A stretch of DNA of 64,000 nt, from the NCBI RefSeq assembly GCF_020731415.2, contig NZ_CP088275.1, forward strand, positions 310,001 to 374,000, given 5' to 3'. The position numbers and the translations under genes are program-made. Positions within the stretch are counted from its first letter, which is position 1. Each line of letters begins with the position of its first letter. This DNA is from Phyllobacterium sp. T1293 (GTDB lineage: Bacteria > Pseudomonadota > Alphaproteobacteria > Rhizobiales > Rhizobiaceae). Below the pieces are notes generated by a model. That model saw only the letters and a program-made list of their open reading frames with translations. It had not been told where the DNA came from and did not search any database. Below are positions 44,478 through 54,256 of the stretch, piece by piece.

Positions 44478-46461
44478 CAGCTTTTCGCGGTCGCAGAAGC
44501 AGCAGCGCAAACACCGGACCACCCAAAAGCGTGGCGATCAACCCCGTTGGCAATTGCCACGGGAAGTAGGCGGTGCGTCCGATAAAATCTGCAACGGCCA
44601 TCAACAGGGCCCCGAACAGAGCCGTACCGAGAAGATGTGGGAAGCCGCGTGTCAGCCCCATACGCTGCGCCAGATGCGGCGCCATAAGGCCGACAAAGCT
44701 CAGTGGCCCGACGACAAGTGTGGCGATGGCCGTCAGAAGAGCCGCAAAACCAAGAATGAGTATTCGGAATGTTCGAACGTTGACCCCGTGCGAATGCGCC
44801 GACGCTTCACCCAAGGCAAAATGCTGCAGGGGTCGGAGAAAGACTGAAACGGTGGCCATGGCAACTAGGGCGCAGATGAGTGAGATGATCGCCGTAGAAC
44901 TGCTGACACTGTAGGTGGAGCCCGTCATCCAACTGATCAGTGACATGGCTCTTGGATCACCCGATGCGAGAATGACCGAAACTAGTGCAGTGAGAAATGC
45001 GCTCAACGAGACGCCAATAATGAGGAACTGGTTGCCCGACTGCGCTTTGTGCCAGCTCATCGCAAACAGCGCGACAAGGACTGCGGCTGCACCAAGAAAA
45101 CCACCAAGCAGCCTGTGACCATAATCAGGCTGGGCAACGACAAACAGGACACAAAGCAGTCCGAAGGCAGTACCTGCACTGACGCCAAGCACTTCAGGGC
45201 TGGCCATGGAATTGCCTGTCAACCGCTGCAGGAGACTGCCCGCAAGAGCGAGCATTATTCCTGCCGAAAGTGCAGCAACCAGTCTTGGCAGCCGCCACGG
45301 CAAGACGGATTCCAACACCTTGCCGGTGTGAACAGCCCATGAAGAATCGATTCCTCGCCCGATAAAGATTGCGACGACACAGGCAACGAGCAAAAGCGCG
45401 GCGAGTGTGGATAGCAGCAATGCCGGGTGCTGGCTCTTGCGGATCGATGGCGATGCGGTGGTGGGTTGACCAATAGCCTTGCGGCGCAACATGACGATCA
45501 ACAATGCCGGGACGCCGATCAGCGCCGTCACGGCACCGGTTGGCAGCACAATGCCCGTGGTTGCCGACTGCAACTGCAAGAGCTGGTCGATGAGAACAAG
45601 CAGACCGGCACCGACAAGTGGAGCTATGATGAGCCGGTCCTTGATGCGCCGCGCGCCAATCGCACGCGCAATGGCCGGCGATGCGAGACCAAGAAAGCCG
45701 ATAATGCCGACAACACTGACGGTGAACGTCGTCAATGCAACGGCAACCGCAAGGGTGAGCGCGCGGGTTGTATGCAATTTCATACCCAAGCCTTGCGCCG
45801 CATCACCAAGCGTCAACACATTCAGTTGCCGCGCCAGAAGAAAGGCAAAGAGCGTAACGACAGCAATTTTTGGCCAGAGTGCGCTTACATCGCACCAATC
45901 GTTCTGATTGAGCGAACCGCCGCCCCAGACAAACAAACCTGCAAGATAATGATCATTCATCAGAACCAGAATGGTCACGATCGCCGTGCAGTAGAGGCCC
46001 ATGACGAGACCAGTCAGAATGACAATCACTGGCTGAAACTGAAAACGCCATGCCACGGTAAAAACAATTGCCATTGCAGTGAAACCGCCAATTGCCGTGG
46101 TTAGATCACGATTCCAGCCAAGGAGTGCCGGAAACCACAATATCGCAACGCCAAGTGCCAGTTGGGCTCCAGCTTCAACCCCCAATGTCGAGGGCGACGC
46201 CAGCGGATTGCGCAATATATGCTGGAAAAGCGTGCCTGAAAGCCCAAGCGCAAAGCCACAGACAACAGACATGGCAAGGCGCGGCAGAAGGCTATAGTGC
46301 AGAAGGACCGCCTGACCATCGCTAGCCGAAGGCGGCAGAAAAACAGCCCCAACCCCAAGCCTGCTGATCATCGGCCACAGATTGAGAGCTGCAATGCCAA
46401 ATGCAAGCAACCAAAGAATGCTGGTCCAGATCAGGCGTTGTGACGAGGATGTACGCAGCAT
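44464..46461 (-). CDS. fhuB: Fe(3+)-hydroxamate ABC transporter permease FhuB (double-length)
   Basis: 665 residues, the fused two-half form of FhuB with about 20 membrane helices. Each half has the FecCD-type ATPase-contact block: TGNSMASPEVLGVSAGTAFG and LRNPLASPSTLGVEAGAQLALG are the paired repeats. It forms the inner-membrane channel for ferric hydroxamates. The ATG overlaps the fhuD stop by one base (TAATG). It is the last gene in the receptor-fhuC-fhuD-fhuB operon. The double length argues for the hydroxamate FhuB type rather than single FecCD permeases. Confidence 0.92.
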   Translation of the reverse strand: MLRTSSSQRLIWTSILWLLAFGIAALNLWPMISRLGVGAVFLPPSASDGQAVLLHYSLLPRLAMSVVCGFALGLSGTLFQHILRNPLASPSTLGVEAGAQLALGVAILWFPALLGWNRDLTTAIGGFTAMAIVFTVAWRFQFQPVIVILTGLVMGLYCTAIVTILVLMNDHYLAGLFVWGGGSLNQNDWCDVSALWPKIAVVTLFAFLLARQLNVLTLGDAAQGLGMKLHTTRALTLAVAVALTTFTVSVVGIIGFLGLASPAIARAIGARRIKDRLIIAPLVGAGLLVLIDQLLQLQSATTGIVLPTGAVTALIGVPALLIVMLRRKAIGQPTTASPSIRKSQHPALLLSTLAALLLVACVVAIFIGRGIDSSWAVHTGKVLESVLPWRLPRLVAALSAGIMLALAGSLLQRLTGNSMASPEVLGVSAGTAFGLLCVLFVVAQPDYGHRLLGGFLGAAAVLVALFAMSWHKAQSGNQFLIIGVSLSAFLTALVSVILASGDPRAMSLISWMTGSTYSVSSSTAIISLICALVAMATVSVFLRPLQHFALGEASAHSHGVNVRTFRILILGFAALLTAIATLVVGPLSFVGLMAPHLAQRMGLTRGFPHLLGTALFGALLMAVADFIGRTAYFPWQLPTGLIATLLGGPVFALLLLRPRKAARQL

Positions 46462-47330
46462 TACACTTTAACCTCGGCCAGAAGACGCGCGAAGCGCGAG
46501 ACTGAGGGCAGCGCGCCGAACATCAGCACACTTGCCATGCGCTGCGCGTGTCCCGTTTGAACAAAGGGCATGGCTTGCCATAAGGGGCTGCCCGTCAAAC
46601 CGGCAAGCACGTCGGGTGGGACCGGGTCCATGTAAAAAACGCGGCTGTCGCCCATGGTAATCAGGTCAGCCAGGCCGGCATCGCCGAAACCCCATTCATT
46701 GGTGCGTTTTGTCCAGGCGTTCTGCAGCTCAAGCCGGTCGAAAACATCCTGAAAAATGCCGCCCGGACCATAAACGCGGATGTTACGCGCGTTGAGAAAA
46801 GTTATGATAGCAAGCTTTTGCTCAGCGAGACGGCGGGTCGCAATTTTGGCTGCATCAAGCCCACGTTCGGTTCGATCAATCAGATCCTGTGCTTGCTGAG
46901 GTCGGCCCACAATCTGGCCAAGCTCCCGTGTTGCACTCACGATATGCGGATATGGCGAGGACCCAAGCGCATGGATGGGAAAGGATTTAACCGGTGCGAT
47001 CGTCTCAAGCTGGGGCCTGATCCACTCAAGGTAAGGCGTTGAAATAATCAGGTCAGGCTGCAGAAGCTGCAGCATCTCCATATTGATTTCATAATTGGAA
47101 CCGACATTTGCAATGCCCGCCGGTAGTGGCGGCTCCATCACCCAGTCGTACCAGCCCTGAGTATCAATGAGGCCAACCGGCGGGGCACCAAATTCAATCA
47201 ATGTCTGCGCCAGACCATAATCCAGCGACACGACCCGCGGTTCGGCCGCCTTCCCTGATCTGACCGACATGAATGATGCAAGCGCGGCGGTCGAGCCGAA
47301 TAGGAAATCACGTCGACGCAGCGCAGCCAT
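46461..47330 (-). CDS. fhuD: Ferric-hydroxamate periplasmic binding protein FhuD, Tat signal
   Basis: 289 residues from the ATG at 47330; the frame is open upstream into fhuC but the protein begins MAALRRRDFLFGSTAALASF, a twin-arginine signal as in FhuD of other bacteria. The class III binding-protein fold follows: RVVSLDYGLAQTLIEFGAPPVGL, PDLIISTPYLEWIRPQLETIAPV and the helical linker. It delivers the ferric siderophore to FhuB. It starts 16 bases after fhuC. Confidence 0.9.
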   Translation of the reverse strand: MAALRRRDFLFGSTAALASFMSVRSGKAAEPRVVSLDYGLAQTLIEFGAPPVGLIDTQGWYDWVMEPPLPAGIANVGSNYEINMEMLQLLQPDLIISTPYLEWIRPQLETIAPVKSFPIHALGSSPYPHIVSATRELGQIVGRPQQAQDLIDRTERGLDAAKIATRRLAEQKLAIITFLNARNIRVYGPGGIFQDVFDRLELQNAWTKRTNEWGFGDAGLADLITMGDSRVFYMDPVPPDVLAGLTGSPLWQAMPFVQTGHAQRMASVLMFGALPSVSRFARLLAEVKV

Positions 47331-47346
47331 TACAAGAATTCCAATC

Positions 47347-48126
47347 TCAGAGAACGTAGCTGATGGGCGATTGCGTTTCCGGATGCCGGAAAATGCCCAT
47401 GCGAACACCATAAATGGCATTGAGCTTGTCGGCTGTAATCAGCGCATCCGTAGCATCATGCGCCACAAGCTTGCCGCCCGACAAGGCGATCAGCCGGTCG
47501 CAGTAGCGCGCCGCCATGTTGATATCATGCAGGACAATCAGAACCGAACGGTTGTGCTCATGCGCAAGCGTCTGGATGAGACTCATCACTTCGATCTGAT
47601 GGTTGATGTCGAGGGCCGAGATTGGTTCATCGAGCAGAAGACATTCCGTATCCTGCGCAATGAGCATGGCCAAAAAGGCGCGCTGACGCTCGCCGCCTGA
47701 CAAAGTGTCGACGATACGATCCGCAAACGGCGTCAGCCCGGTGAGTTCCAGCGCTTCGCTTACCTTGGTCCGGTCAGTCAGAGAAAACCGCCCCAGCGCA
47801 CCATGCCAGGGGTACCGGCCCAGCGACACCACCTCCCGCACGGTCATACCATCCGTATCGGGCGTCTGCTGCGGCAGATAAGCGACTTTTTTGGCATAAT
47901 CTTTCGGGCGGAACGATGCGAGAGGCTGACCCTGATAGTCAGCCTGCCCATGTGTCGGCGCCTGAAAACGCGCGAGGATTTTCAGAAGCGTCGACTTTCC
48001 GGAACCATTGTGCCCCAGAATGCCGACAACCTCCCCTTTGGGAACGTCCAGAGTCAGCGGATGAAGTAAAGTTCTTCCGTCAATATCAAAACCGACACCG
48101 CTGAGAGAAAAGGATGTTCCGTTCAT
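47347..48126 (-). CDS. fhuC: Ferric-hydroxamate ABC transporter ATP-binding protein FhuC
   Basis: 259-residue ATPase. The motifs are intact: Walker A GHNGSGKST, Q-loop LPQQTP, signature LSGGERQRAFLAM, Walker B CLLLDEPISALD and switch His in VLHDIN. It starts 12 bases after the receptor stop, so it is co-transcribed with the receptor and carries no promoter of its own. Confidence 0.93.
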   Translation of the reverse strand: MNGTSFSLSGVGFDIDGRTLLHPLTLDVPKGEVVGILGHNGSGKSTLLKILARFQAPTHGQADYQGQPLASFRPKDYAKKVAYLPQQTPDTDGMTVREVVSLGRYPWHGALGRFSLTDRTKVSEALELTGLTPFADRIVDTLSGGERQRAFLAMLIAQDTECLLLDEPISALDINHQIEVMSLIQTLAHEHNRSVLIVLHDINMAARYCDRLIALSGGKLVAHDATDALITADKLNAIYGVRMGIFRHPETQSPISYVL

Positions 48127-48138
48127 TTATCACTGACC

Positions 48139-50336
48139 TTAGAATTTGGCTGACAGGATGCCTTTGATCACACGACCCTCGCCATAGATACACATTGGAT
48201 CACCGGCAGCATCCGCGGAACAATTGCCATAGTAAGTTTTGTCGAAAAGGTTGCTCGCCTTGATAGAGCCCTTCCAACCGTTCTTCTCGTAGCTCAGTTC
48301 AGCATCCACAAGTGTATAGGCGCCGATATTGATTTTGTTTGCGTTGTCACCGAAGCTGCTGCCGACATAACGAACACCTGCACCAACGTTCAAGCCCTGT
48401 AACACGCCGGTGTCGAAATTATACTTTGCCCACAAAGACGCCTGATGTTCGGGCACCAGCGAAGGGCTGTTCCCCTGCTCGCCAGCCGTATTGCTTGATG
48501 TAATTTCGGCGTCGAGGTAGGTGTAGCTTCCTGTCAGGCTTACCCGTGGAAGAGATTGACAATACTCTCCAGTTCAAAGCCACGATGCCGGACTTCACCG
48601 GTTTGAATTGTATTCATTGGATTTGACAGATCAGGTGTCGTGATATTGGACTTGGTAATCTGGAATACGGAAGCTGTCAGCGTGCCCGGGAAGAAGTCAG
48701 GCTCATATTTTACGCCTGCTTCATACTGACTACCCTTTGTCGGCTTGAACGTCTGGCCGTTTGCATCAACCCCAATATTTGTTTTGAAGGACTCGGAGTA
48801 ACTGACATAGGGGGTAAGGCCGTTGTCAAAAAGATAACCAAGTCCAATCTGGCCGGTAAATGCTCGATCGGACTGGGATGTGCTCGCCGTACTATCAAGC
48901 CGGTTATTGGTTTTGTTTTCAATCCAGGCCTGGCGACCACCAAGCGTAATCAACCAATGGTCATCAATCTTGGCATGTGTTTGAGCATAAAGCCCAACCT
49001 GACTGATCGTCTGCCGCAAATTCTCATAGATTGGCGGGTTGGCTATATCCAATCCGTAGACCGGATTAAGAATATCAAGGTTCGGGCCGTTACCAAAACC
49101 CTTCGTTCCGTCCACCGTATACCGGTTGTAATCGAGCCCAACCACAAGTGTATTCTTCAAGCGACCGGCTTCATATGTATATTCAGCATTATTATCTACA
49201 CTGAACTCGGTGGCTTTCTGATCCACGGTAAAAGCGGTTCTTGGTATTAACCGGCCATCGATCATGCTGTTGCTGTAGTAGAGGTGACGGTAATCGGTAT
49301 CTTCAGCCGAGTAACGTACTTTCTGACGCACAGTCCACGCATCATTGAAGTTATGTTCAAAATCGTAACCGATGGAACCATGATTGGCATGGAACCGATC
49401 GAAATTCGGATCAGCCGTTGTAAAACTACGCGAAAGCTTGCCGTAGGATGCAGGATACTGAACACCTGCCAATGGAACAAAGTAATTGGGTGTTAACTTG
49501 TCCCATTGGTAATTCGCCAGAACCGTTAAGGATGTATCGGCGCTTGGCGACCACGTAATAGCAGGTGCGATAAACACCCGATCATTTTCGGAGAATTTCT
49601 TTTCTTGCTCCCCATCGCGGAACAGGCCGGTCAAGCGATATGTCCACACACCGTCCTTATCAAGAGGGCCCCCTGCATCCAACCCGACCTCGTAAGTATT
49701 GAACGATCCGTAGGAGGCATAGGCACTGTAGAGCGGGTCCTTTGTCGGGCGCTTGGTCGTTGCGTTGATAACACCGCCGACCTCGTTCTCCCCGTAGAGA
49801 ACGGATGCCGGGCCTTTCAATACTTCGACACGTTCAAGCCCATAGGGTTCAATTTTGAAACCCGAGAAATCCAGCGTCTTTTGCGGCAAACCATCCCGGA
49901 ACAGGGAGTTGGAGCCAGCATCAAAGCCACGGATATTGACCTGCGTATACCGATCATCAACACCCCAAGGTGAGGCAGTAACACCAGCCGTATACGCCAG
50001 TGTATCCTCAATGCGCTGCGAAGGCCGGTCATCCATCTGTTCGCGTGTGATAACAGATACGGATTGCGGTATTTCCCGCAGCGGCGTGCTTGTCTTTGTT
50101 CCGGTATTGGTGTTCTTGGCAAGATAACCATTGCCGGGACCGGTAGCGTCGTCACCAGTGTTAATGATGATCGGGTTCAGCTCAATGACTGGCGCCTGCT
50201 GTGCAAAAGCAAGATTGGCGGCGAATAATGTTGCCAGCGATGTGGTCATCAGCAAACCGGTACGATATTGACGCTTGCGCGCCGCTGAATTGACCCCGTT
50301 CCAAATCATCGCCCTGCAACCCCGCATGAACCACAC
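48139..50336 (-). pseudogene. TonB-dependent ferric-hydroxamate receptor (FhuA/FoxA type), frameshifted near 48548
   Basis: About 730 residues if read through. The first 598 codons (50336 to 48540) include a signal peptide ending NLAFAQQ, the plug domain (PLREIPQSVSVITREQMDD, FKIEPYGLERVEVLKGPASVLYG) and most of the barrel, then run into a stop after NLFHG. The next frame resumes at once with VSLTGSYTYLDAEITSS and continues to a normal barrel end, ending KGILSAKF at 48139. One missing base in a C run (TTCC for TTCCC) near 48548 explains it. A start at 50309 is also possible. The receptor leads fhuC-fhuD-fhuB. If the shift is real, the cell may fail to take up its own siderophore. Confidence 0.85.
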
Positions 50337-50372
50337 CCCTGCTAAAACCCTGAGACTATTTGATATTTAATA

Positions 50373-50387
50373 TGAGTATTATTCTCA
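50373..50387. promoter_or_regulatory. IRO-box-like site 1 upstream of the receptor
   Basis: TGAGTATTATTCTCA, with symmetry extending to ATGAG/CTCAT. It lies 37 bases before the first receptor ATG at 50336, a position that would block the promoter when iron is high. Confidence 0.65.
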
Positions 50388-50398
50388 TATTGAAAACA

Positions 50399-50413
50399 TG
50401 ACTACATTTGTCA
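50399..50413. promoter_or_regulatory. IRO-box-like site 2 upstream of the receptor
   Basis: TGACTACATTTGTCA, 26 bases from the first copy (centre to centre), about 2.5 helical turns. Two exact TGA-N9-TCA matches within 41 bases upstream of an iron receptor are hard to ascribe to chance. Confidence 0.6.
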
Positions 50414-50427
50414 TCTTAGTGGAGTCA

Positions 50428-50467
50428 AGGCGGGTTTGACGAAATATCCGTCTTTTTCAACCCGCCT
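50428..50467 (-). terminator. Hairpin ending the acyltransferase-MATE-PLP operon
   Basis: Outer stem AGGCGGGTT (50428-50436) with AACCCGCCT (50459-50467), plus an inner GACG/CGTC pairing. It lies 30 bases beyond the PLP-enzyme stop, so it probably isolates that operon from the receptor promoter. No long T-tract. Confidence 0.5.
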
Positions 50468-50496
50468 CAACCAAGTTTGTTTTGCCTGTGTCACAT

Positions 50497-51684
50497 CTAC
50501 AACTTGGCGGTATGGAGCGCCTGCTGGATATCGTTCCAGATGACTTCAGGCTCTTCCAAACCGACAGCGAAACGGATCGTCTGAGGATTAACGCCGAAGC
50601 GAACAAACGACGTCATCCGGTCAGGAATCTGCAAAGCGGCCTTGGCAGGAACAACAAGTGTTTCCGGCCCACCCCAGCTGACGCCAAGACGAATATGGCG
50701 AAGCGCATTGACGAAGCGCGCAACATCGATGTCCGGGTTCAGGTCAAAGGCAAACAGGCCGGAGAAACCCGTCAGCGTCTTCTTGCCCGGATGATCCGAA
50801 AAAGCCGGATGGCGGACAAGTTCAATATCGTTGTGTTGTTGCAGATGCTTGGCGAGCACGAGACCATTGTGCATGTGCTCCTTCAGCCGAACCTTCAATG
50901 TGCGCATACCACGCAACAACAGCCATGCCTCGAAGGGTGAAAGCTTTGCGCCGATATAGGGATAGGTCGAGCTGTTGATCTTGGCGATCAGATCGCGCGG
51001 GCCGACAACAACGCCCGCCACCGTATCGCTGTGACCGCCCAGATATTTCGAAGCGGCGTGGATGACAATATCGACACCGTGCTGGATCGGTTTCTGGAAC
51101 AGAGGCGTTGCCCAGGAATTGTCGATGACCGTTGTCACGCCATATTCCTTGGCCATCGTCGTCAAGGCTTCGATGTCCTGCAACTCGAAAACCATCGATG
51201 TCGGATTTTCCAGATAAAGCAGCTTGGCGCCCGGCAAGGCAGCCCGCACTTCGTCAAGATTGGACGGATCAACAAAATCCGCCGTCACGCCAAACCGGGC
51301 GAGCATTTTTACAAAGAGACGATAAATATCATTGTAAAGGTGCTGAACAGCAACCACACGATCACCGGCTTCGACAAGGCTAAGGATCGTTGCGGTGATT
51401 GCGGCAGTACCACTCGAGAAACCACGGCCATCCTCGGCGCCTTCAAGACGAGCGGTCAGCAGTTCAAACTCACGCACGGTGGGGTTATCGCCACGCGAAT
51501 AGATGTAGTTGCGCGAACGACCGGCAAATACGTCTTCCATCGCTTCATAAGTATCGTAAGTGAAGAGCGACGTCTGGAAGATGGGTGGAGAAACCGCATT
51601 AAATGCGGCGGTATCGACGGGTGAAAACAGATCATCCGGCATTTCCATTGAGCCGAATTCGTGGGGTGGCATGGCTTTGTTCAT
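50497..51684 (-). CDS. Cys/Met-metabolism PLP-dependent enzyme (cystathionine gamma-synthase/beta-lyase type) in the siderophore operon
   Basis: 395 residues, a fold-type I PLP enzyme of the Cys_Met_Meta_PP family. The cofactor Lys is K213 in HAASKYLGGHSDT; the family blocks YSRGDNPTVREFE, FSSGTAAITATI and VIDNSWATPLFQKP are present. Members do beta- or gamma-elimination or replacement on sulfur amino acids. It is last in the acyltransferase-MATE-PLP operon, overlapping the MATE gene by four bases. Its role in siderophore making is unclear; supplying an amino-acid precursor or a racemase-like step are possibilities. Confidence 0.87.
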   Translation of the reverse strand: MNKAMPPHEFGSMEMPDDLFSPVDTAAFNAVSPPIFQTSLFTYDTYEAMEDVFAGRSRNYIYSRGDNPTVREFELLTARLEGAEDGRGFSSGTAAITATILSLVEAGDRVVAVQHLYNDIYRLFVKMLARFGVTADFVDPSNLDEVRAALPGAKLLYLENPTSMVFELQDIEALTTMAKEYGVTTVIDNSWATPLFQKPIQHGVDIVIHAASKYLGGHSDTVAGVVVGPRDLIAKINSSTYPYIGAKLSPFEAWLLLRGMRTLKVRLKEHMHNGLVLAKHLQQHNDIELVRHPAFSDHPGKKTLTGFSGLFAFDLNPDIDVARFVNALRHIRLGVSWGGPETLVVPAKAALQIPDRMTSFVRFGVNPQTIRFAVGLEEPEVIWNDIQQALHTAKL

Positions 51685-53117
51685 GATGCCCTCTCAGACA
51701 CTGTGTTGTTGAAAGTTGTGATGGGAAGAGATGATGCAGTCGTGGTGCCGCGCAGTTGGCGCAGCGTAATGAAAAGGATAATTACCGACAGGAGTGCAGT
51801 TAGTGCCGGAGCCAGAAACAGGCTCGCAAGAAGCCCGTTGAAACCGAACAGGTGCGGCAGGACAAACAGCAGTGGCAGCAGGAAATAACCATTCTGGGCA
51901 ATGCTGATAGTGGCAGCCAGCCGTGCCCTGCCCTGTGCTTGCAGAAGCACAACGAGAATCTGACGTATTCCGAAAAAGACGAAGGGAACATGGGTGACGA
52001 TAATGGTCAGTGCCGCCGTTTGCGCGATTTCGATATCGCTCGTAAACACGGCGGCAATGGGATATCGCAGGAGAACAGCACCAAGGCCGTAAATCACTGC
52101 AAAGGCCGATGTCAGCGCCAGAAGCATGTTCGACGCCGCAAGCAATCGGGTCGAATTCCTGGCACCCCAGGCAAAACTCAACACCGCCTGACCGCCAAGC
52201 GACAAACCAATGATGGGCAGCATACCCAGGGTGAGAACACGCAGCGCAATACCAACACCAGCAATGCCGCTATCACCCCGGTAAAAGCCCGCATAGGTAA
52301 ACAGAACGGCAAAGCTGATACTGCTCAACATGCTGGTCAGGGTTGTGGGCAGACCTATTGAGAATACAGGTTTCAGTATATCCGCCCGGAACGCGGCAAA
52401 TCGCGCCGACAAATGCAATGTGCCAACCCGCTTGCGGAAGTAGAGTGCATAGGCGCCAAGTGCTGCAATCTGCGACAGGATGGTTGCCAAAGCTGCGCCG
52501 GCAAGTCCGAAGCCGAAACCAAAGATCATGATCGGATCGAGAACAATATTGAGAGCAAAACACCCGAGCAGCGTCCACATGCTGAAGCGCGTATTGCCTT
52601 CCGATATGGCAATGAAATCGGACAGGATTTGCAGCATTGTCAGCGTTACCGAGAAGGCAACGATCATCAGATAGTGCTCGGCAAGCGGCATGATAGCCCC
52701 GCTGGCACCGAACAGGCCGAGAAGCTCACGCCGGAACAAGAGAATACCGACCGTCAGGAAAATTCCGAGCGGCACGGCTAAAACCATCAATGTCGAGGCG
52801 GTCACATTGGCGCGCTGTGGATTGTTACTGCCAAGCGCACGCCCAACAGCGGTGGCAACACCTACGCCAAGCCCCTCACCGATCGCACCGATCATCATCA
52901 GGATCGGCAGGACAACCGTGATGGCAGCGATTTCATGGCTGCCGATCATCCCGACAAAGACCATGTTAATGGTGTGATGAACAGCATTGATAGATAGACC
53001 AGCCACTGCTGGCATACCCAATCTGAAGATTAAACGCGTGAGCGCCGGATCGTTCAGATCATCCGGCGCAAAATAAGCGCGTTTGGGCTTTGAAGGCCCG
53101 CCTGCATCGGGCTTCAT
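51681..53117 (-). CDS. MATE-family efflux protein, likely siderophore exporter
   Basis: 478 residues from the ATG at 53117, which overlaps the acyltransferase stop (ATGA); the ATG at 53132 is less likely. Twelve hydrophobic helices in two MatE halves are visible, with typical segments LIFRLGMPAVAGLSINAVHHTINMVFVG and VGVATAVGRALGSNNP. Being sandwiched between two siderophore-operon genes, it is the natural candidate to export the finished siderophore across the inner membrane. MATE exporters are less common in this role than MFS ones. Confidence 0.88.
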   Translation of the reverse strand: MKPDAGGPSKPKRAYFAPDDLNDPALTRLIFRLGMPAVAGLSINAVHHTINMVFVGMIGSHEIAAITVVLPILMMIGAIGEGLGVGVATAVGRALGSNNPQRANVTASTLMVLAVPLGIFLTVGILLFRRELLGLFGASGAIMPLAEHYLMIVAFSVTLTMLQILSDFIAISEGNTRFSMWTLLGCFALNIVLDPIMIFGFGFGLAGAALATILSQIAALGAYALYFRKRVGTLHLSARFAAFRADILKPVFSIGLPTTLTSMLSSISFAVLFTYAGFYRGDSGIAGVGIALRVLTLGMLPIIGLSLGGQAVLSFAWGARNSTRLLAASNMLLALTSAFAVIYGLGAVLLRYPIAAVFTSDIEIAQTAALTIIVTHVPFVFFGIRQILVVLLQAQGRARLAATISIAQNGYFLLPLLFVLPHLFGFNGLLASLFLAPALTALLSVIILFITLRQLRGTTTASSLPITTFNNTVSERAS

Positions 53118-54142
53118 GGTGCGGGAACCCAAAGCCTGTCATCAAAGAAGCGCTCGCGCAGCAGCATCACCAGCATGGCGCGCTTATGCGGAAAATCGAA
53201 GTGCTTCACCTTGGAAAATCCGGAGCGATCGAGATTACGGATTTGCTGTTCGTGGCTGGCACGCGGCTCACCAACGATGCGCTGCGTGCGCGGATCATCG
53301 AGAAACATGAAGTGCATCAGTGATGGCAGCCAAGCGGTAATCCACTGCTTGCCGCGATAATCGGGCTCGCCAATGGCCACATGCCAGCCCCGGTCGTAAT
53401 CCTGCGCATCGTAGTAAGGTCCGAGGCGATTTTCCTTGGCCCAATAGACTTCAAAATAGCCAAACGGAACCCCGTTAAAGCAACCGATCAAGGCAAGGAT
53501 ATGCGGATCATGCAGCCGCTCCTCGAGAATGGCTGCGTGCTTATCCTTGTCGCCGCCATCTTCCCAGATCATATTGACCTGTTCATCATTCATCCAACGG
53601 TGGAAATGGTCGAGATCAGTCTCCGGATCAGCGGCGCGGAAGGAAAGCGTCTGATCGAGCCAGGGAATGTAACGCTCGTAGACAATGCCGACAGGCTTGC
53701 GCGGTCGCTTGGGATGATATTGGCCATTGGTGAGTGTATGCACTTGCGGATGCGGATAGGGCGGATTGGCAATCCACGGCATTGGCCACTGCCAGAACTC
53801 CCGCGTATCAACGGTCAACGAATTCCCATTATACAGGCCAAGCGGGAAATCCGATGGTTGCACATTGTTGATTTCAACCAGATTGATATTCCGCGACTGC
53901 GCCGACAGGAACTCGATGGCTGAGGCCAATACCGGTACGGTTTCATCCGCATTCAGGTCAGGCAAACGTAGCCGGACACTGTCCGCCCTGGATTCGACGT
54001 CAACGAGATAGCGACCGGCGCCGGTTGCAATTACCAATTGGCCCGGCGTTTTCATCTCCGCTGATTTCAGAAAACACGAGGAGCCGGGTGTTGGAAACCG
54101 TGAAACATTGGCTTCTTTGGAAATATTGGAAACAAGAGTCAT
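53114..54142 (-). CDS. N-hydroxyornithine acyltransferase, GNAT (IucB/VbsA/RhbD-like) siderophore enzyme
   Basis: 342 residues from the ATG at 54142. I prefer this start over 54226 and 54193 because GGAG lies eight bases upstream and the TAAAT-N16-CGT promoter (54198-54221) would begin transcription near 54188, after the other ATGs. An N-terminal region of about 150 residues precedes the Acetyltransf_8-type GNAT domain (SFRAADPETDLDHFHRWMND, IWEDGG, then VAIGEPDYRGKQWI and RIVGEPRASHEQQIR). It should acylate the N5-hydroxyl-amine of hydroxyornithine to make the hydroxamate. The acyl donor is unknown. Confidence 0.88.
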   Translation of the reverse strand: MTLVSNISKEANVSRFPTPGSSCFLKSAEMKTPGQLVIATGAGRYLVDVESRADSVRLRLPDLNADETVPVLASAIEFLSAQSRNINLVEINNVQPSDFPLGLYNGNSLTVDTREFWQWPMPWIANPPYPHPQVHTLTNGQYHPKRPRKPVGIVYERYIPWLDQTLSFRAADPETDLDHFHRWMNDEQVNMIWEDGGDKDKHAAILEERLHDPHILALIGCFNGVPFGYFEVYWAKENRLGPYYDAQDYDRGWHVAIGEPDYRGKQWITAWLPSLMHFMFLDDPRTQRIVGEPRASHEQQIRNLDRSGFSKVKHFDFPHKRAMLVMLLRERFFDDRLWVPAP

Positions 54143-54197
54143 GGCGCACTCCGCAGCATGTTCGCTGCCATCGTTTGACAAAGTGATTTCCATAGAG

Positions 54198-54221
54198 ACG
54201 GCTGGGGCGCTTTTCGATTTA
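54198..54221 (-). promoter_or_regulatory. Iron-starvation-sigma promoter box, leftward (TAAAT-N16-CGT)
   Basis: Read on the minus strand: TAAAT at 54221-54217, 16 bases, CGT at 54200-54198. This exactly matches the PvdS-dependent IS-box consensus of Pseudomonas. The flanks, TAAATCG and CCGTCTCT, are the same as in the rightward copy. It drives the acyltransferase-MATE-PLP operon. Confidence 0.7.
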
Positions 54222-54256
54222 GCCAAAACTTTAAAAAAATTTTCTCCTATTCCGCT

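Noticed and set aside
45427..46104. Plus-strand open frame of 225 codons opposite fhuB
   Set aside because: Composition is highly polar and Arg/Asn/Gln-rich, as expected for the antisense of a membrane protein; fhuB is clear.
48139..48456. Separate 105-codon gene after the receptor
   Set aside because: Its residues are the continuation of the receptor barrel and the conserved text extends upstream through the gap to the frameshift point.
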